Shown here in pieces: positions 1 to 4,740 of a DNA stretch of 9,138 bases. This DNA is from an uncultured Collinsella sp. (GTDB taxonomy: Bacteria; Actinomycetota; Coriobacteriia; Coriobacteriales; Coriobacteriaceae): contig CABUQK010000084.1 of assembly GCA_902493615.1 (NCBI GenBank), positions 1-9,138 on the forward strand, read 5' to 3'. The translations under genes and the position numbers were made by a program. Numbering within the stretch: the stretch's first letter is position 1; every line of letters begins with the position of its first letter. The notes under the pieces are model-generated. The model searched no databases. It saw only the letters and a program-made list of their open reading frames with translations, and had not been told where the DNA came from.

Positions 1-207
1 AACTGCGGGAACGGCCCATTTGCTCAATGTGTTCGGCTGAGATCGGAAATCAACCTTTCCTTGAGCAGCCATAAGCCCAATGGAAATAACCACCACCACC
101 GAACAGCAACACACCGCTATAAACAGCGCCGTAAACAGAATCCCAAGCCTTCTTCCGAGAGTCATCATCTTCTGGATGGACTTATCGATCTTCTGGGCGC
201 TATTCAC
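1..207 (-). CDS. Partial small membrane protein, N-terminal 69 residues
   Basis: The first 69 codons are open on the minus strand and run off the left edge. The start chosen is a GTG at 207 (another GTG sits directly before it at 210). It is preceded by a textbook AGGAGG Shine-Dalgarno about seven bases upstream, and this decides the start. The protein opens with a short polar, basic stretch (residues 1-20, including QKIDKSIQKM and GRR). One strong membrane segment follows at about residues 21-48, containing a CCC triplet and a VVVV run, and then a polar segment begins. I do not recognise the family; single-segment starts of this kind occur in DUF2975-like and other small membrane proteins, but that is a guess. 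It lies downstream of the broken ABC exporter on the same strand, so it may belong to the same transcript. Reading frame and ribosome-binding site are seen; function is unknown. Confidence 0.6.
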   Translation of the reverse strand, partial: MNSAQKIDKSIQKMMTLGRRLGILFTALFIAVCCCSVVVVISIGLMAAQGKVDFRSQPNTLSKWAVPAV

Positions 208-239
208 CACAGCTCCTCCTAAAGCAATCAGAGGTCTTC

Positions 240-341
240 TTACTTACTGTTTTTCCTACATTGTAACGAACTCGATAAGAAGAGGGTCGCTTCACGCCGC
301 GCAATCCCGAACTCCAAGCGTTTCTCATCAGCATTGCCCAT
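240..341 (-). CDS. Possible 33-residue ORF overlapping the exporter 3' end
   Basis: An ATG at 341 opens a 33-codon frame that overlaps the last 14 bases of the exporter gene and ends in TAA at 240, 33 bases before the next GTG start at 207. The product begins MGNADEKRLEFGIARREA, a plausible soluble-protein composition, and ends in a short hydrophobic-to-basic tail. The ribosome-binding site is weak (GAAAG immediately before the ATG). It could be a coupled small protein, the start of a gene truncated by a frameshift, or chance. I recognise no family. Confidence 0.2.
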   Translation of the reverse strand: MGNADEKRLEFGIARREATLFLSSSLQCRKNSK

Positions 342-1944
342 CTTTCGAGTCGAAATTCAAATCCAGTTTCTTATCGCATGCCAAAATCAAATCCTGATCG
401 TGGCTTACAACAAGAATTAGCTGATTAAAGGGGTTTCGAGAGACATACTCCGTGAACTCCCGACGGCTTTCTTCGTCTAAATCATTCGTCGGCTCGTCAA
501 ACACAAGCACTTCCGGTTGCCTGCAAAGTGCTGAGATTATCCTTAGCTTCCGATACTCTCCACCAGAAAGGTCCCTACAATTCTTACCTTTTAACGATTC
601 GACGGTTCGGCAGAAACTCGGCACAAGCTCGCAGAGATGCTCGCCCGTTCCCCGAATCGATGCCCTCTCAAGATAGTGTTCCACCGTTTCATTCGGAATA
701 AAGAGCTTTTGCGGGCACACCGCAAACAGGTCATGTCGGATCGTCTCCATATCGAGCTCTTCATATGGCACCGACCCCAAAGTCCGATGCCCACCAGCAG
801 AATATAGTCCAAGAAGCACCTTCAGAAACGTGCTTTTGCCGCATCCGTTCGGCCCGGTAATGGCATAGGTTTTCCCCCTCTCGACCTCCACGGAGAGATC
901 GCGGTACAAGTAGGGCTTTCCCGCATATCGGTACGCGATGTTGGACAACGATATGCTCTCCACGTGCCCAACCGAGATGGTGCCGCGGTCCTCGGCGCCT
1001 TCCGACAGAGCCTCCAATCGGTCGAACGAGGCCCTCGCGTCCTGATATGATTTGAAATAATTCAAATAATATTTGAAGCATCCGAACGCCATCGAGTAAT
1101 ACGAGTTCACCATTGTGAACTCGCCAATGCTCATTCTTCCGCTTAATATTTCCATTCCGGAGATCACAAGCAACGCTCCCCGGAACACAGATGAGATCAA
1201 GCCGTCGCTCGAGGTGGCCAGATTCGAGACCCTACTTGCTTTCATGTAAATCGGGTAGTACCCCTCGAATATCCCCTTGAGCGTACGGGCACTCTGGTCA
1301 TATGCCCCATCGCACTTAATGTCAAACAACTGCGACAGCTCGCCGCTCACGGATGCGAACAGCTTGCTCAACCCCTCTTTGTTCGCAAGCGAACTGTTGT
1401 ACAGCGGCTTTTTCAACACCCTAAATAAAATGAAGGATGCCCCAAGCGAACATGTACTTAACGCCAGAAACACCGGGTTAATTGAAAACAGAATGATGAA
1501 AATAAACACAATCAGAACGATGTTAAGCCCGATTGTCAGGAAGTTGTTCACGACAAACGATGACACCGCATTCGAATCCGCATACACCCTCTGCGTTGTA
1601 TAGGATGAATCCGCCTGCTCCCCCTTTTCCAAGGGCCCTCGTTCAAACGACTCACACGTGGCCCCCATCAGTCTCGTAGTCATCTCCAAAATGACGCGCG
1701 ATACGTTCACGCCCATCGCATACGACATGAAGGATGCCGATATCCCTATGCTGGCAACAAAGGCTGCAAATCATACGACGCGAGATGGATCCCTATTCGT
1801 CACGAGAAAATCTACAAACCCACCGTTTAAGGCGGGCATGACGCACGAGAGAGCATAATTCACCGACATGAGAATCACGAAAAGCCGCGACCCTTTACAG
1901 CGAAATAACTCGTTAACCGTCTTCTTAAACATGCCAGCCCCCAT
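328..1944 (-). pseudogene. ABC exporter (fused membrane and ATPase domains) interrupted by in-frame TGA
   Basis: This is one continuous minus-strand frame of about 538 codons for a half-size ABC exporter, broken by a TGA at 1773-1771 (codon 58 from the ATG at 1944). Sequence on both sides of the stop reads as one protein: a first membrane helix with LFVILMSVNYALS before it, and FAAFVASIGISASF directly after it. The membrane domain spans about residues 12-320. The ATPase domain is complete: Walker A GPNGCGKST at about 364-372, a Q-loop in FAVCPQKLF, signature LSGGE at about 459-463, Walker B FDEPTND with Asp483-Glu484, and the switch His515 in VVSHD. If intact it would export a peptide or small molecule using ATP. 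The ATG at 1944 has AAAAGG upstream, but a better AAGGAG at 2005-2000 serves an ATG at 1996 in another frame, hinting at a second lesion. An automatic caller would split this into a 466-residue ORF (1728-328) and an N-terminal fragment (up to 2022). Its neighbours suggest RiPP export, which is inference. Confidence 0.75.
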
Positions 1945-2026
1945 CAAGCGACCTTTTATCCAAAACTGAATTAGTTCGCCGCTTAATCGCTCCCATACAC
2001 TCCTTATTGTTAATCCTCGCAAAACA

Positions 2027-2389
2027 CTATCGCGGGTTGCGATGCCCAGGATTCCGTTTCGCCTTGATATACATACGAATAGACTCCCTATTTACATAGG
2101 CAAGTGCGGCGATTATTACGGCAGCCACCATCAGACCGAAAATCGCCCTTTTGTCCGGAAAAAGGGACGAAAAAAGGAGACATATTGCGGAGAAAACTAT
2201 AACCGCCCCCACCGCTCGGTTTGTGCCTAGAGACTCGGCCGTCCGCTTTTCCTCCTCTAAACGCCCTCCCGATAGCGATGACATTCCAGCAAGCAATCCC
2301 GTGAGCTTGCCTCGATACATCATTATTCCGAACACCAGCAGCAGGCATGACCCCACCATTGGAACTATAACGTCCGACATCGCCTTCAC
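2027..2389 (-). CDS. DUF3784-like small integral membrane protein
   Basis: This 120-residue protein starts at GTG 2389, chosen because AAGGAG at 2404-2399 stands nine bases upstream; ATG 2380 is an internal alternative without a usable spacing. It has three predicted membrane segments (about residues 7-25, 59-77 and 82-98) and a basic C-terminal tail. The N-terminal helix ends in GIMMYRGK, followed by LLAGMSSLS, a charged EEEKRTAE stretch, and a second helix after a conserved-looking Asn-Arg. That order resembles the DUF3784 family of small membrane proteins as I remember it, which has no established function. It lies 82 bases upstream of the exporter on the same strand, so the two were probably co-transcribed; a role in export or self-protection is inference only. 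The gene looks complete, but its 5' flank stops being its own sequence a few bases beyond the ribosome-binding site, so its original promoter is probably gone. Confidence 0.6.
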   Translation of the reverse strand: MKAMSDVIVPMVGSCLLLVFGIMMYRGKLTGLLAGMSSLSGGRLEEEKRTAESLGTNRAVGAVIVFSAICLLFSSLFPDKRAIFGLMVAAVIIAALAYVNRESIRMYIKAKRNPGHRNPR

Positions 2390-2416
2390 TCAAGTCCACT
2401 CCTTGTCATCGAATCC

Positions 2417-3226
2417 TTGCGGCGGCTCAGCGCATCTGGCGTCAAATGCAACCTCGTGTCAAACGGTCTGCTCGCAAACTCAAATACTTTGCATGAGCTC
2501 GAACGCGCCGGTTTAAACGGCATACAGTTTAGCCTCGATGGCCTACGCGATTCTCACGAACATATGCGAGGACTCTCGGGATTATACGACCGGGTGCTCG
2601 ACGCCATCGATATCACGCTGAACGAAGCCTCACTGCACCTTTCAATTGCCTTTTGTCCGACATCGTTCAATGTCGACGATTTCAAACCAGTTTGCACGAT
2701 GCTTCGAGACAAGCTGAAATCGTCGGGTAGAACTGACCGAATTGACCTTAGAGTTCAGCCGCTCATGCTCCTCGGTAGAGCCCGAAGAAACCGCACGATT
2801 CGCCCTTCGAATAATCAATACCGTCGGCTAGTCAACACGATCAACGACCTTCGATACGATCCGGACTATCGAGGCTACTTCATGCTTGAGTGGGGCGACC
2901 CCATCGACCACTTGGTCAGATTCCCCCAGCTGCAGATGCAATTTGACCAAGTGGCCATCCACGCCAATGGCGATATCGTCGTATCCCCCTATATACCTCT
3001 CATCATTGGAAACGTTCGCAAACACAGTCTTCAGGAATACTACGATGCCGGAATGGCAACCGTTTGGGATAAACCCGTTATTACCGCGTTGGCCAATCGC
3101 ATGCACTCGATTGACGAGATGGAAGAGATCTCATCGTTGATTGCAGACATCAATATGGACGGCGACCTCTATATCGACCTAATCGATGACGATCTAGGCG
3201 ACCTGAGCGTCCTGTCCCAACTCTAA
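2417..3226 (+). pseudogene. Radical SAM peptide maturase, 5'-truncated
   Basis: The frame is open from about 2351 but has no ATG and no ribosome-binding site; TTG at 2417 is the only usable nominal start and gives 269 residues. The sequence enters in the middle of a radical SAM barrel: LRRLSASGVKCNLVSNGLL (a typical strand/helix after the GGEP loop), then GIQFSLDGLRDSHEHMRG with the SLDG signature at residues 39-42, as in peptide-modifying radical SAM enzymes. A SPASM-like tail follows at about residues 179-215 (HANGDIVVSPYIPLIIGN then HSLQEYYDAG), but without the cysteines that bind auxiliary clusters in true SPASM domains. The first hundred or so residues, including the CxxxCxxC motif that binds the catalytic 4Fe-4S cluster, are missing, so this fragment cannot be an active radical SAM enzyme. 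Its stop overlaps the ribosome-binding site of the small peptide gene that follows, so the pair was surely one operon. Modification of that peptide is the inferred original role. Confidence 0.7.
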
Positions 3227-3230
3227 GGAG
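3225..3230 (+). promoter_or_regulatory. Strong ribosome-binding site for the small peptide gene
   Basis: AAGGAG overlaps the last two bases of the maturase stop codon and sits eight bases before the ATG at 3239. This is an ideal Shine-Dalgarno and spacing, and the main reason to accept the short ORF downstream as a real gene translated with the maturase gene. Confidence 0.8.
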
Positions 3231-3238
3231 ATGTTCCC

Positions 3239-3421
3239 ATGTACGAGACCCCAGAAGTAGAGAAGATGGATTCCAAAACCGGCCCCATTCCCGTTGTAGT
3301 CAACTTCGCAGCCGTCGTGGATAACGTAGTTGCAGCCGTCTACGATGCCGTCGTTGCGGCCTACGCATTCTGGTACTCGGCAGATAACGACGGCACCGGG
3401 GCAAGTACGGCACAAAACTAG
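3239..3421 (+). CDS. Putative RiPP precursor peptide, 60 residues, Val/Ala-rich
   Basis: This is a 60-residue peptide directly after the maturase fragment. The first about 16 residues (MYETPEVEKMDSKTGP) are polar and look like a leader. Residues 17-46 are strikingly hydrophobic, with most of the 11 Val and 11 Ala, a loose repeat VVAAVYDA / VVAAYAF (30-44), and an aromatic cluster FWY at 44-46. The tail (47-60) is small and polar, beginning SADNDG. There is no cysteine, which excludes lanthipeptide, sactipeptide and ranthipeptide thioether chemistry. Size, position after a radical SAM gene and the strong ribosome-binding site all fit a precursor whose core is modified by that enzyme. Conceivable modifications are epimerised Val/Ala residues or carbon-carbon links involving Tyr, Phe or Trp; the sequence does not say which. 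With the maturase broken here, any peptide made would stay unmodified unless another enzyme acts on it. A small membrane-active peptide is an alternative. Confidence 0.6.
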   Translation: MYETPEVEKMDSKTGPIPVVVNFAAVVDNVVAAVYDAVVAAYAFWYSADNDGTGASTAQN

Positions 3422-3740
3422 TCGCCAACCCATCGAGCAATCACCTCGCCTATCGCTGCATGCGATTGACTGCGCAGCCCTAGCCAACGCCCAGAGCGCC
3501 TTGAAGAGCTGCTTGTAAAATTCGCTCATTCAACAACGCGATCTCTTCACCAATCTCGGCCGGCCCGACAGAACTGCACACCAGTCGGACCGGCCAGACC
3601 CATAAAACGCTGCGTCCCGTCCACACCACACCTCACGAAACTCGCACTGCCACCACATGGGCGATTCGCGCCTCGATGTTGCGGCGCGATACTATCACGA
3701 ATAGTCCCCGTCCAACAAGGCTATCCCTTCCACAGGCGTT
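3422..3740. other. Gene-free stretch with hairpins after the peptide gene
   Basis: I see no convincing gene in these 319 bases. They contain a long GC-rich hairpin (3558-3595), then a perfect 7-base inverted repeat TCGCGCC/GGCGCGA (3666-3672 and 3683-3689), followed two bases later by a smaller one, ACTAT/ATAGT (3691-3695 and 3701-3705). None is followed by a T-run. A minus-strand frame starting ATG at about 3529 (MSEFYKQLFKAL...) continues antisense through the peptide gene and has no ribosome-binding site, so I do not call it. Confidence 0.5.
3558..3595 (+). terminator. GC-rich hairpin, possible end of the peptide operon
   Basis: The arms GGCCGGCCCGAC and GTCGGACCGGCC pair over 12 positions with one mismatch, around a 14-base loop, 137 bases after the peptide stop. 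The stem is strong, but the following bases (agacccataaaa) are not a T-run, so this is either a weak or factor-assisted terminator or a structured RNA element. The position after the last plus-strand gene favours a transcript end. Confidence 0.35.
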
Positions 3741-3745
3741 TCAAC

Positions 3746-3788
3746 TGTCAGTGGTAGCATTAAACTGAACGGTGAAAAATACACTAAC
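3746..3788. mobile_element. Possible end fragment of an unrelated insertion sequence
   Basis: The IS110 transposase similarity stops near 3788. To its left the sequence changes to an AT-rich stretch starting TGTCAGTGGTAGCATTAAAC. The TGT beginning, the ordered GTGGTAGCATTAAACTGAAC pattern and the sharp change of composition look like the terminal inverted repeat of another element, perhaps of the IS21 type. No partner end is present in the window, so this is a pattern-based suggestion only. Confidence 0.25.
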
Positions 3789-4534
3789 ACTAACAGCGGA
3801 GATGACGACGTCGATGCCCTTCATGCAGCTGAGCACGTCCATCGTCGGCTTCCATCGGGGCTGTTCCGACTGGGACTCCACCTTGGATTCCAGGTCCTTC
3901 TTCTCGTCTACCGCCCGCTTGACGCGCTCCTTATAGCAGTCGAGGGTCTGCTGGGCCGTGGGGTCGGCCATCTCCGCGGCTTCGATCCAGGCCCAGTGCG
4001 CCCTGGTCCACGTCCCGAGCCTCCTTCTCTGGTCGTCTCCGCCGGGGTGGCACTGCCCATTCCTGGGCAGGTACTTGGAGAGGCGCTGCTTGACGGTAAC
4101 ACGGTAACCTCTCCCGGGCATCGGCGGGGGCCTGGGAGAGGTCCCTGGCGCCCTCGCACTCGCAGTCGGGGACGTGGACCTCGACGATTTCGTGCAGTGC
4201 GAGCTGCTTGGCCGAAAACTCGGCGTCGCGCTTGTCGGTCTTGCGTCGCTTGTCGGCCGCGGGCCTCTGCATCTTGGAGACCGCGCCGATGACGCAGTCC
4301 ACGCCGAGGCAGCGCGGCTCCCTGCAGAAGGGAAAGCCGGTGACGCCGGACTCGTAGACTGCCCCGGGCGACTCGATAGAAAGGATCGAGTCGGCGACGG
4401 AGGCGGGGTCGTAGGAGAAGGGGCTTCCCGCCGATCTCGCCCGTGAACGGATTGAAGGCGCATCCTTTGATGCTGCGGGCGTGCACCTCAAGGCCAATAG
4501 AGGCAACATGTGGCATTGTGAGCCAGTCTCGCAT
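3785..4534 (-). pseudogene. IS110-family transposase relic, frameshifted and C-terminally truncated
   Basis: Three successive minus-strand frames piece together one IS110-family (DEDD-type) transposase. Frame one, from ATG 4534 or more likely ATG 4516, gives MPHVASIGLEVHARS and TGEIGGKP. A shift in a run of four identical bases (4420-4423) leads to frame two: FSYDPASV, VYESGVTGF, GAVSKMQRPAADKRRKTDKRDAEF and ALHEIVEVHVPD. A second shift near 4093-4108, where an 8-base unit ACGGTAAC is tandemly duplicated, leads to frame three: VKQRLSKYL, WTRAHWAWI, PRWKPTMDVLSCMKGIDVV. There the similarity ends at about 3788, so the C-terminal domain carrying the family's active-site serine is gone. The first acidic catalytic position, normally Asp in GxDVH, reads Glu (GLEVH). 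The protein cannot be functional. GC content is higher than in the flanking accessory genes, in keeping with separate arrival. Confidence 0.8.
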
Positions 4535-4601
4535 TGTGGCAACCTGGCTGGCTGCCGGATTTTAATGACGACGACCATTGTCAGCCTTGGCCCACGAATC
4601 A

Positions 4602-4650
4602 AAAGACGATACGAAGCAGGGGCTCACATTGTTCTGCTCATATCGTCTTT
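4602..4650. other. Long imperfect hairpin upstream of malQ and of the IS110 relic
   Basis: A perfect 10-base stem AAAGACGATA (4602-4611) / TATCGTCTTT (4641-4650) encloses a small internal loop, a second stem AGCAG (4615-4619) / CTGCT (4634-4638), and a 14-base terminal loop. It could be part of an IS110 bridge-RNA region (transcribed leftward), a leader structure or weak terminator before malQ, or a small relic repeat. The internal loop (two to three bases per side) is smaller than the guide loops described for bridge RNAs, and the trailing T-run is only three bases. Confidence 0.45.
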
Positions 4651-4695
4651 ATGGCGCACTACCATTCACCGAAATTCGGCAACTTTTTCATTCTC

Positions 4696-4732
4696 TATAT
4701 ACATGTTTAAACAACATGTTCTACAATAGGGA
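4696..4732 (+). promoter_or_regulatory. Candidate malQ promoter with overlapping inverted-repeat operator
   Basis: A perfect inverted repeat ACATGTT-5 bases-AACATGT (4701-4719) lies between two -10-like hexamers, TATATA (4696-4701) and TACAAT (4722-4727); neither has a good -35. AGGGA at 4728-4732 stands eight bases before the ATG at 4741. A dyad at this place suits a repressor or activator site for a sugar-responsive regulator, but the regulator is not in the window. Confidence 0.35.
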
Positions 4733-4740
4733 CAATAGAA

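Larger units (their letters stand above)
4535..4740. other. Intergenic region between the IS110 relic and malQ
   Basis: About 200 bases without a gene separate the relic's start from malQ. Part should be the left noncoding end of the IS110 element, where that family encodes its bridge RNA, and part the malQ promoter region. I cannot place the boundary. It contains the long hairpin at 4602-4650 and the inverted repeat at 4701-4719. A GCATTGTG repeat occurs at 4513-4520 and 4531-4538, overlapping the two candidate transposase starts. Confidence 0.5.

Noticed and set aside
80..397. Plus-strand ORF of 105 codons at the left edge
   Set aside because: It is antisense to the membrane protein starting at 207, which has an excellent ribosome-binding site; its composition is Ser/Thr/His-rich as expected of a shadow frame.
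3239..3421. Lasso peptide precursor
   Set aside because: Tyr2-x-x-Pro5 resembles the lasso leader motif, but no Asp or Glu stands 7-9 residues after a plausible Gly1 (Gly15), and no cyclase or protease gene is in the window.
3194..3529. Minus-strand ORF starting MSEFYKQLFKAL
   Set aside because: The start looks protein-like, but there is no ribosome-binding site and most of the frame is antisense to the peptide gene and the maturase end.
3661..3720. tRNA-like fold
   Set aside because: The adjacent dyads cannot be arranged into acceptor, D, anticodon and T arms, and no GTTCGA-type T-loop is present.
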